Origin: an uncultured Ruminococcus sp.
GTDB taxonomy: Bacteria > Bacillota > Clostridia > Oscillospirales > CAG-272
Direction: 5' to 3'
NCBI GenBank assembly: GCA_902778985.1
Contig: CACYZS010000057.1
Location: forward strand, 1 to 7,255
Length of the DNA stretch: 7,255 nt
A program made the position numbers and the translations under genes. A model generated the notes under the pieces. It was not told where the DNA came from. It did not search any database and was given only the letters and a program-made list of their open reading frames with translations. Below are positions 1-5,287 of the stretch, in pieces. Positions within the stretch are counted from its first letter, which is position 1; each line of letters starts with the position of its first letter.

Positions 1-1169
1 CCGCGGCGTCGACTGCGGACGTCACGACCGCTGAAACCGCGACGGCGGCGACGACGGAGGAACCGGCGAAGATCACCGTCCGCCTGAACGCCTCGTCAAG
101 CACGTCGATCCACACCCCGCTGCAGGCGTCGTATCTTGCCGACGGCGATCCGACCAAGGTCGCGGATTATTTGAAAACGGCGTATTCCGCGCAGTCCGTC
201 AACTACAACGACGAACCGGGGACGATCGAACTCGGACGCCCGGCGACGGTCACGCTGACCTGGGATATCGAGACCGAACTTCCCGAAAACGAAATTCTGG
301 CGCTCGTAATCCGGATCTGGCGCGCGTCGGTTCCCCGCAGCACGGTCTCGAAAACGCTTCCCAGAACGGCGAAGGAATACACGCTCACCAACCTCATGAT
401 CGGCGAAACCTACTGCTGGACGGTCTCCGCGCTCGACCGTGGAAACAAGTCCTACGTCTCGGAAACGGGGCGCTTCACCACCGACGCGCAAGGTCCGCGC
501 AACCTATACGTCGACGGCGTGACCAACGTCCGCGATCTCGGCGGCTGGGCGACCGAGGACGGCGGGCGGATCCGGCAGGGACTGCTCTTCCGGGGCGGAC
601 GGCTGGTCGAGAACAAAAGCGCGACCGACGTCATGATCACGAAGGACGGCATCAAGACGCTGCACGACGAACTCGGGGTGAAATCCGAGATCGATCTGCG
701 GCTGAAATCCCAGATCGGCGGGTTGTCGGCGTCGCCGCTCGGGAGCACGGTGAACTTTTATTCGCGTCCGATGGACGACGATTGGTCGGTCATGTTCTCG
801 TCCGCCGAGAACCTGAAAAGCATTCGCGAAGTCTTCGCGATCCTCGCCGATAAGGCGAACTACCCGGTCTACTTCCACTGCTCGATCGGGACCGACCGCA
901 CGGGGCTGATCGCGTGGCTGGTCAACGGACTTTGCGGCGTGTCGGAAAACGACCTGTGGCGCGACTACCTGTTCTCGAATTTCGCTTTGATCAAACACAA
1001 GCGCGGCACCGGGATCAAGAGCGTCTACGTCGACCAACTGAAAGCGGCGCCGGGCAAAACCTTCGCGGAACAAATCTACAATTATCTGAAAGACACGGTC
1101 AAAGTCCCCGAAGCCGATCTGAAGGCGGTCATCCGCATTATGAAAGAGCCCGCCGCAAGCCGTCCGTGA
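1..1169 (+). CDS. Secreted FN3-like / tyrosine-phosphatase protein, 5' partial
   Basis: The frame is open from the left edge (first full codon at base 3) to TGA at 1167-1169, giving 388 visible residues. A TTG at 171 could be read as a start, but the same frame continues upstream through a Thr/Ala/Glu-rich stretch typical of the tether behind a lipobox, so I treat the gene as 5' truncated. Residues about 70-165 look like an FN3-type beta sandwich. The rest fits the bacterial tyrosine-phosphatase family (Y_phosphatase3-like): an NVRDLGG motif at residues 175-181 and the P-loop HCSIGTDRTG, with catalytic Cys at 293 (bases 879-881) and Arg at 299. The family hydrolyses phosphate esters on Tyr/Ser/Thr or phosphoinositides. 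Export is inferred from the tether, since the signal peptide lies outside the window. The substrate is unknown. The next gene also encodes a lipoprotein with a similar tether but appears to have its own promoter. Confidence 0.85.
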   Translation, partial: AASTADVTTAETATAATTEEPAKITVRLNASSSTSIHTPLQASYLADGDPTKVADYLKTAYSAQSVNYNDEPGTIELGRPATVTLTWDIETELPENEILALVIRIWRASVPRSTVSKTLPRTAKEYTLTNLMIGETYCWTVSALDRGNKSYVSETGRFTTDAQGPRNLYVDGVTNVRDLGGWATEDGGRIRQGLLFRGGRLVENKSATDVMITKDGIKTLHDELGVKSEIDLRLKSQIGGLSASPLGSTVNFYSRPMDDDWSVMFSSAENLKSIREVFAILADKANYPVYFHCSIGTDRTGLIAWLVNGLCGVSENDLWRDYLFSNFALIKHKRGTGIKSVYVDQLKAAPGKTFAEQIYNYLKDTVKVPEADLKAVIRIMKEPAASRP

Positions 1170-1200
1170 CGGCGCCCCGGCGCCCGTTCCGTTTCTCTCC
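1169..1200 (+). terminator. Weak candidate terminator after the phosphatase gene
   Basis: Directly after the stop codon, ACGGCG and CGCCCGT can pair with one bulged base around a CCCCGG loop. A pyrimidine-rich rather than U-only stretch follows. The stem is short and there is no proper T run, so this is only a possible terminator. Some transcripts may read through into the next gene. Confidence 0.25.
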
Positions 1201-1237
1201 CATGACACAAAATTGATATAATCAGACAAAATAGTGA

Positions 1238-1266
1238 TAGAAAAAACGCCCCGAAAATGCTATCAT
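1238..1266 (+). promoter_or_regulatory. Probable SigA-type promoter for the MBL lipoprotein gene
   Basis: The gap 1170-1316 contains an AT-rich island in otherwise GC-rich DNA. The best promoter reads -35 TAGAAA (1238-1243, 4 of 6 consensus) and -10 TATCAT (1261-1266), 17 bases apart. A TG at 1258-1259 makes an extended -10. Transcription would start near 1273, leaving a leader of about 45 bases. A perfect TATAAT also occurs at 1217-1222, but nothing like a -35 lies at the right distance upstream of it, so it ranks second. Confidence 0.5.
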
Positions 1267-1316
1267 AGAAACGGGAGATCCTACGTTCAATTCTTGTAAA
1301 AAAGGATGAAGACGCC

Positions 1317-2930
1317 ATGAAACGACTTTTCGCTTTACTACTGCTTCTTTCGCTCCTGTGCCTCGCGGGATGTCTGGAAAGCGAGACGCCCGACGAAACG
1401 ACGATCGACACGGCGGCAACGACGGCGGAGCCCACCTCCGCGCCGGGACACGTGCACAGTTTCACGCAAAAAGTGCAGAGCGAGCAATACCTGCTGAGGG
1501 GCGCCACCACCTGCGGTTCGCGCCCGACCTACTATTTTTCCTGCGCCTGCGGTGAAAAGGGCGACAAAACTTTCAAGGGGGACGCCGTGCAACACATTTA
1601 TTCCGTTTCGGTCAGCGACAACGGTTTGATCGAGACCGCCAAGTGCACGCGAGAGGGCTGCACTCACTCGGAGACGCTGAACATGATGCTTCCGACGGCC
1701 GGAACGCTCAAAGGAGCCTTCTCCTGTTCCAAGAGCGATTACCGGAACCGGGACTGCGCCAAGATCCTCGTGTACGAGAACTGCCAGAGGACCGATTTCG
1801 ACAACTATACCCGCTGGTTCCAACAGACCGCCGGATGCGAGCGGAAACAGGCGTATCAGTTGGGGGATAACCGTTACATCCTCTACAAGAACGACAAGTT
1901 CACGGCGTATCTGTCGTACCTGGCGGGCGAGGGCGCGGTCCGCGTCTACATCGGGCGCGCAGACGACCTGATCCCCTCTCGGCTCGATCCCGGCGCCGGG
2001 CAGATCACGCCTGCGCTCTGGCAGATCAACGTCGATTGCAAAGCGGCGGGGTACAACGGCGGTATGTCCTACGTCCTGCAACTTTCCGACGGCAAGTTCA
2101 TCGTGGTCGACGGCGGCTACGATACCAAAGAGGACGCGGCTTCCATCTACAAGATCCTGACCGAAAACAAACCGGCGAACCACGAACAGCCGATCATCGC
2201 CGGGTGGTTCATCACCCACCTGCATATCGACCATATCGGGGCGCTCCGCAACTTCACGAACCGATATAAGGACAAGGTCAAGGTCGAAGGGTTCTACTAC
2301 AACTTCCCCTACGTCACGGTCGGCGATATCTACCCGTCCAACAACGGCACGTGGGAAGATCTGATGGCTTCGTGGGAGGGCGCGACCCTCTACCGCAAAC
2401 TGCACAGCGGGATGCAGTTCTCCTTTGCCGGGGCAAAGATCACGGTCCTCTGCACCTTTGAGGACGTGTACCCCCTGAACTTCAACTCCGGCAACGATAC
2501 CTCGACGGTTTTCAAGATCGAGATCGCGGGACAGAAGATCGTGTTCCTCGGCGACGCGGAATACGGCGAGAGCGACCGGATGATGTACCTGCCGGACGAC
2601 GCGGTCAAAGCGGACATCATGCAATACGCGCACCACGGCTACGACAAGCAGGCGCGCAGCAATCTTTACCAGAAGATCGATCCGTCGGTCGTTCTCTGGC
2701 CGATGCCCTTCGTCAACTGGGAGTCCGACAGTCACGGCGAGGTCTTCCGTCCCCGGTACGAGGGAACGATCACCAACCGCCACAAAGAGAATGAATGGAT
2801 CCGCAACGCCGACAGCGTGAAGAAGATCATCGTGATGGCGGAAGGGACGACCAAACTCGATCTTCCCTACACGCCGACCGGTCCCCGCAACGCCGATTAC
2901 GAGGCGCTCTACGAGGAACAGAAACCGTAA
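1317..2930 (+). CDS. Lipoprotein with Cys/His-rich modules and a ComEC-like metallo-beta-lactamase domain
   Basis: The protein has 537 residues. The ATG at 1317 is preceded by AGGA at 1303-1306 (10-base spacing) and begins a lipoprotein signal peptide with lipobox LAGC (Cys19). A Thr/Glu/Ala tether runs to about residue 44. Residues 45-120 hold two Cys/His clusters: HVH at 45-47, C66, CAC at 76-78, H93, C110, and C115 followed by H117. A section at about 125-225 has four more cysteines (137, 147, 156, 174). The rest is a metallo-beta-lactamase fold: metal motif HLHIDH at 301-306, LGDA at 411-414 (Asp413), and HHG at 439-441. These motifs match the hydrolase domain of ComEC/Rec2-type proteins, but no competence membrane domain is present, so a stand-alone, surface-anchored metallohydrolase is the likely reading. 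Such folds cleave phosphodiesters or other esters; the substrate here is unknown. The gene is probably monocistronic, between its own promoter and a strong terminator. Confidence 0.9.
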   Translation: MKRLFALLLLLSLLCLAGCLESETPDETTIDTAATTAEPTSAPGHVHSFTQKVQSEQYLLRGATTCGSRPTYYFSCACGEKGDKTFKGDAVQHIYSVSVSDNGLIETAKCTREGCTHSETLNMMLPTAGTLKGAFSCSKSDYRNRDCAKILVYENCQRTDFDNYTRWFQQTAGCERKQAYQLGDNRYILYKNDKFTAYLSYLAGEGAVRVYIGRADDLIPSRLDPGAGQITPALWQINVDCKAAGYNGGMSYVLQLSDGKFIVVDGGYDTKEDAASIYKILTENKPANHEQPIIAGWFITHLHIDHIGALRNFTNRYKDKVKVEGFYYNFPYVTVGDIYPSNNGTWEDLMASWEGATLYRKLHSGMQFSFAGAKITVLCTFEDVYPLNFNSGNDTSTVFKIEIAGQKIVFLGDAEYGESDRMMYLPDDAVKADIMQYAHHGYDKQARSNLYQKIDPSVVLWPMPFVNWESDSHGEVFRPRYEGTITNRHKENEWIRNADSVKKIIVMAEGTTKLDLPYTPTGPRNADYEALYEEQKP

Positions 2931-2948
2931 AACCCGATTTGCGCTCCG

Positions 2949-2988
2949 CGCGCCCGCGTACCGTGCGTACGCGGGCGCGGGCATTTTT
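2949..2988 (+). terminator. Strong intrinsic terminator after the MBL gene
   Basis: A perfect 13-bp inverted repeat (2949-2961 with 2967-2979) encloses a 5-base loop, CGTGC. Four bases later comes a TTTTT run at 2984-2988. It lies 18 bases after the stop codon and should insulate the lipoprotein transcript from the rpmH operon. Confidence 0.9.
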
Positions 2989-3000
2989 ACAAAAAAGTTC

Positions 3001-3029
3001 TTGACAAATCACGTCCTACCGTTTATAAT
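3001..3029 (+). promoter_or_regulatory. Perfect-consensus SigA promoter for the rpmH operon
   Basis: TTGACA (3001-3006) and TATAAT (3024-3029) both match the consensus exactly, with the optimal 17-base spacer. The A/T-rich stretch ATTTTTACAAAAAAG at 2983-2997 sits just upstream of the -35 and could act as an UP element for RNA polymerase alpha subunits. Transcription would start near 3036, giving a leader of about 74 bases. That leader can form a small hairpin (GCGGT 3065-3069 with ACCGC 3074-3078, loop TTTT). This strength suits a ribosomal-protein gene. Confidence 0.93.
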
Positions 3030-3094
3030 ATTGTTTGCTTGTCGGTTCGGCACGCTCGAACTATGCGGTTTTTACCGCTTTCATAAACTCGAAC

Positions 3095-3101
3095 AAGGAG
3101 G
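3095..3101 (+). promoter_or_regulatory. Strong ribosome binding site deciding the rpmH start
   Basis: AAGGAGG lies 8 bases before the ATG at 3110. It fixes that start over the in-frame TTG at 3035, which would add 25 non-conserved residues and sits at the predicted transcription start. Confidence 0.9.
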
Positions 3102-3109
3102 TATTAGTG

Positions 3110-3244
3110 ATGAAGAGGACCTACCAGCCCAAGAAAAGACAGAGATCCAAAGAGCACGGTTTCCGGAAGAGAATGGCTACCTCGAACGGCAGAAAAGTTC
3201 TGAAAAGAAGACGCGCAAAGGGCAGAGCACAACTCACCTATTGA
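3110..3244 (+). CDS. rpmH: 50S ribosomal protein L34
   Basis: The product is 44 residues, the family's usual length, and strongly basic. It begins [18 protein letters not shown] and carries the L34 pattern throughout ([17 protein letters not shown] at residues 19-35). L34 is a late-assembling protein of the large ribosomal subunit that binds 23S rRNA. It is the first gene of the operon, behind a perfect promoter and a strong Shine-Dalgarno site. An intrinsic terminator-like hairpin 14 bases after the stop probably lets L34 be made in excess over the downstream products. rpmH followed by rnpA is a near-universal bacterial arrangement. Confidence 0.98.
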   Translation: MKRTYQPKKRQRSKEHGFRKRMATSNGRKVLKRRRAKGRAQLTY

Positions 3245-3255
3245 GTGCAAAGACA

Positions 3256-3298
3256 AACCTCCGATCACCGCCCTTCGGTTTGATCGGGGTTTTTCTTT
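3256..3298 (+). terminator. Intra-operon terminator/attenuator between rpmH and rnpA
   Basis: A 9-bp stem with one G-U pair (3259-3267 with 3281-3289) is extended by three outer A-T pairs (3255-3257 with 3291-3293) across one mismatch. Inside the 13-base loop, CCG 3268-3270 can also pair with CGG 3276-3278. A T-rich run TTTTTCTTT (3290-3298) follows. No second promoter was found before rnpA, so this terminator is likely leaky and sets the ratio of L34 to RNase P protein and the other downstream products. Confidence 0.75.
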
Positions 3299-3335
3299 GC
3301 CGGCGTCAGCCGAACAAAAAAGGAACGGTGATCAC

Positions 3336-3722
3336 TTGAAATTCAAAGCGATCTGCGAAAACCATCTGTTTTCCAAAGCGTACGCGAAAGGCAAGCGTTT
3401 CGTGACACCCTCCCTGGCGGTCTATCTGCTCCCCGACTACGCGGCGGACAGACTGCAGAAGGAACACCCCGAAAAGATCCGCGTCAACAGGATCGGGCTC
3501 ACGGTCTCGAAGAAGATCGGGGGCGCGGTCGTCCGCAACCGGACGAAGCGGATCATCCGCGAGGCATACCGCCGCGTGATCCGGGAGAACCCCGTCCGTG
3601 TCGGATACCTGATCGTCATCGCCGCGCGGGAACGCGCGACAACGAGAAAGAGCGACCAACTCGTCCCGGAGTTATCGCTCGCGTTTCAAAAACTGGGACT
3701 GATCTCCCAAGGCACGAAATGA
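3336..3722 (+). CDS. rnpA: Ribonuclease P protein component
   Basis: The protein has 128 residues, within the normal RnpA range. It is the protein cofactor of the RNA enzyme that removes 5' leaders from tRNA precursors. The start chosen is TTG at 3336: it gives the typical opening [20 protein letters not shown], and AAGGA (3320-3324) lies 11 bases upstream. An in-frame TTG at 3297 falls inside the terminator T run and adds residues unlike the family. The signature is clear: [19 protein letters not shown] at residues 54-72, which includes the RNR core (67-69) that contacts P RNA. The following helix is REAYRR (75-80), and strand YLIVIAA (91-97) completes the fold. The stop overlaps the yidD start as ATGA, suggesting translational coupling. 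Confidence 0.97.
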   Translation: MKFKAICENHLFSKAYAKGKRFVTPSLAVYLLPDYAADRLQKEHPEKIRVNRIGLTVSKKIGGAVVRNRTKRIIREAYRRVIRENPVRVGYLIVIAARERATTRKSDQLVPELSLAFQKLGLISQGTK

Positions 3723-4021
3723 AACACATTTGTATCGGGCTTATCAAATTTTATCAGAAAGCGATCTCCCCCCTCAAATCGCCCTGCTGCAGGTTTTATC
3801 CGACCTGCTCCGCCTACGCCGTTACGGCATTTCAGAAACGAGGCTTTTTCGTGGGACTGGCGCTGACCGTCTGGCGCTTACTGCGCTGCAACCCCTTCTG
3901 CCGCCCGGGTTACGATCCGGTGCCGGAAAAGGGCTGGCGGAAAAAGTACCCCGAGGTCCCCTTTGACAGGATCCGGGAGAGATCGAACGGCGGCGAAACC
4001 CCCGCCGTAGAACAGGATTGA
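3719..4021 (+). CDS. yidD: Membrane protein insertion efficiency factor YidD
   Basis: The protein has 100 residues. The family core is unmistakable: [18 protein letters not shown] (17-34), then a hydrophobic, amphipathic helix [18 protein letters not shown] (43-60) and PGYDPVP (63-69). The conserved cysteines are C23, C24, C30, C57 and C61. YidD is a small, inner-face membrane-associated protein that helps insert membrane proteins with YidC/Sec. The ATG overlaps the rnpA stop by 4 bases and only a weak AAGG (3709-3712) precedes it, so translation is probably coupled to rnpA. After DPVP there is a hydrophilic C-terminal extension of about 31 residues that looks poorly conserved. yidC follows after 3 bases. 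Confidence 0.96.
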   Translation: MKHICIGLIKFYQKAISPLKSPCCRFYPTCSAYAVTAFQKRGFFVGLALTVWRLLRCNPFCRPGYDPVPEKGWRKKYPEVPFDRIRERSNGGETPAVEQD

Positions 4022-4024
4022 ACG

Positions 4025-5269
4025 ATGTATAAGTTTTTCGGTAGTATTCTGAACTTTTTCAACAGTTGGACCGGCAACTATATGGTCGCGCTCCTTCTGT
4101 TTGCCCTTGCCATCAAGATCGTGCTTCTGCCCCTTGCGATCATGCAGCAGAAGAACCAGATCAAGGGCGCGAAACTCCGTCCCAAGATTCTCATGATCGA
4201 GAAAAAATACGCCGGACGGAACGACCAACCCACCCTTCGCAGAAAACAGGAAGAGATCATGGCGCTCCAGCAGAAGGAGGGCTATTCCGCCTTCTCCGGC
4301 TGCCTGCCGCTCCTGATCCAACTTCCGATCATCCTGATCCTTTTCCGCGTGATCCAGAAACCGCTCACCTACGTTTCGAAGATCGGCGGATACCTCGGCG
4401 CGATCGCGGAAGCGATCGGCTTTGAGGGCAGTTACAGCGCGTCGGAGATCAGCCTGATCTCCGCGATCAAGGGCAATATGGACGCCGCCCAGTCCGCCTT
4501 CGCCGGAGCCGGCGGAGAGGGACTTCTTTCCGACGTCCTTCCGAAACTGTCCTTCTTCGGCGACAAACTGGATCTGACGCTGACGCCCGTCGTGCGCGGG
4601 AACTTCTCCTGGAGCCTGCTCCTTCTGATCCCGGTGATCAACTTCGCGTTCAGCCTCGTGTCGATGATCCTCTCGAAGAAACTGAACGGCGATCCGGCGC
4701 AGATGGCTGCGCAGACGCAGGATCAGAAGACCTCGAGCGGGATCATGATGTGGCTCGGTCCGATCACCGCGGTCATCTTCTCCGCTATGATGCCCGGCGC
4801 GATCGGCGTGTACTGGATCTACCAGTCGGTGATCGGTATCCTGCAGATGCTGATCCTGGCGAAAGTGATGCCGATGCCGAAATACTCGAAGGCGGAACTC
4901 GAGCAGATCGTCAAGGAACTGAAAAAGAAACAGGTCGAGCGCCCGGCGTACACCGGTTCGTCGTATTCGGGCGACCGTCCGCGTTCGCTGCACCACATTG
5001 ACGACGACGATTTTCCCGAAGACAACAAGAAGCCGGTGAACAACGCGCCGAAAAAGCGCAGTCGTCCCGCCCCCGCTCCCTCGGAAAAGAAACTGAAACC
5101 CGAGGATTTCGCAGCCAAAGAAGAGACGCCCGTTGACGAGGCGCCCGTTGAAGAAACGCCTGTCGAAGAGGCTCCCTCTGTCGAGACCAAAACGGTCGAG
5201 GGGGATCTTGCAGACATGGTGAACGCGATCGGCGCGGACGATAACGCCGACGAACAAAAAGAAGACTGA
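4025..5269 (+). CDS. yidC: YidC/Oxa1-family membrane protein insertase with long charged C-terminal tail
   Basis: The protein has 414 residues, long for a Gram-positive YidC. The ATG at 4025 has AGGA (4014-4017) 7 bases upstream. I see five membrane segments: about 19-41, 91-113, 194-216, 238-257 and 259-280. Family landmarks are KIVLLPLAI (31-39), the cytoplasmic hairpin 42-88, SGCLPLLIQLPI (91-102) and PGAIGVYWIYQSVIGILQ (257-274). There is no cleavable or lipoprotein signal at the N terminus, unlike Bacillus SpoIIIJ. The hydrophilic-groove arginine of studied homologues aligns with Lys31, which keeps the positive charge. The extracytoplasmic section between the second and third segments is long (about 114-193). 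Residues 283-414 form a charged, probably disordered cytoplasmic tail: first Lys-rich, then acidic, with two imperfect 10-residue repeats (366-385). YidC inserts and folds membrane proteins, alone or with SecYEG; a basic tail can contact ribosomes. Confidence 0.95.
   Translation: MYKFFGSILNFFNSWTGNYMVALLLFALAIKIVLLPLAIMQQKNQIKGAKLRPKILMIEKKYAGRNDQPTLRRKQEEIMALQQKEGYSAFSGCLPLLIQLPIILILFRVIQKPLTYVSKIGGYLGAIAEAIGFEGSYSASEISLISAIKGNMDAAQSAFAGAGGEGLLSDVLPKLSFFGDKLDLTLTPVVRGNFSWSLLLLIPVINFAFSLVSMILSKKLNGDPAQMAAQTQDQKTSSGIMMWLGPITAVIFSAMMPGAIGVYWIYQSVIGILQMLILAKVMPMPKYSKAELEQIVKELKKKQVERPAYTGSSYSGDRPRSLHHIDDDDFPEDNKKPVNNAPKKRSRPAPAPSEKKLKPEDFAAKEETPVDEAPVEETPVEEAPSVETKTVEGDLADMVNAIGADDNADEQKED
5120..5179 (+). 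repeat. Two 30-bp imperfect tandem repeats in the yidC tail
   Basis: Bases 5120-5149 and 5150-5179 match at 23 of 30 positions and encode EETPVDEAPV and EETPVEEAPS. Most differences are third-position changes, which suggests an older duplication kept at the protein level. The unit lies in the disordered acidic part of the YidC tail. Confidence 0.75.
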
Positions 5270-5272
5270 TCC

Positions 5273-5278
5273 AGGAGG
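5273..5278 (+). promoter_or_regulatory. Ribosome binding site supporting the GTG start of jag/khpB
   Basis: AGGAGG lies 9 bases before GTG at 5288, in the 18-base gap after yidC. It is the strongest Shine-Dalgarno site in the operon after that of rpmH, and it identifies the GTG as the start of the Jag N-terminal domain. Confidence 0.88.
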
Positions 5279-5287
5279 ATACCAACC

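Noticed and set aside
171..173. TTG at 171 as the start of the phosphatase gene
   Set aside because: The frame is open to the left edge with a typical secreted-protein tether; starting at 171 would remove the export signal, and no ribosome binding site precedes it.
1217..1222. TATAAT as the main -10 box upstream of the MBL gene
   Set aside because: No -35-like hexamer is found 16-18 bases upstream; the TATCAT at 1261 has better support.
1338..2984. 548-codon open frame on the minus strand opposite the MBL lipoprotein gene
   Set aside because: It is antisense to a well-supported gene, rich in Arg/Val/Asp as expected from reversed GC-rich codons, and shows no recognisable motif.
3035..3109. 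Longer rpmH product starting at TTG 3035
   Set aside because: The start coincides with the predicted transcription start, has no ribosome binding site, and the added residues are unlike L34.
3036..3109. Riboswitch or known ribosomal-protein leader before rpmH
   Set aside because: The leader is only about 74 bases with a single 5-bp hairpin; I recognise no known leader or riboswitch architecture.
3297..3335. Longer rnpA product starting at TTG 3297
   Set aside because: The start lies in the terminator T run and the extra residues do not resemble RnpA.
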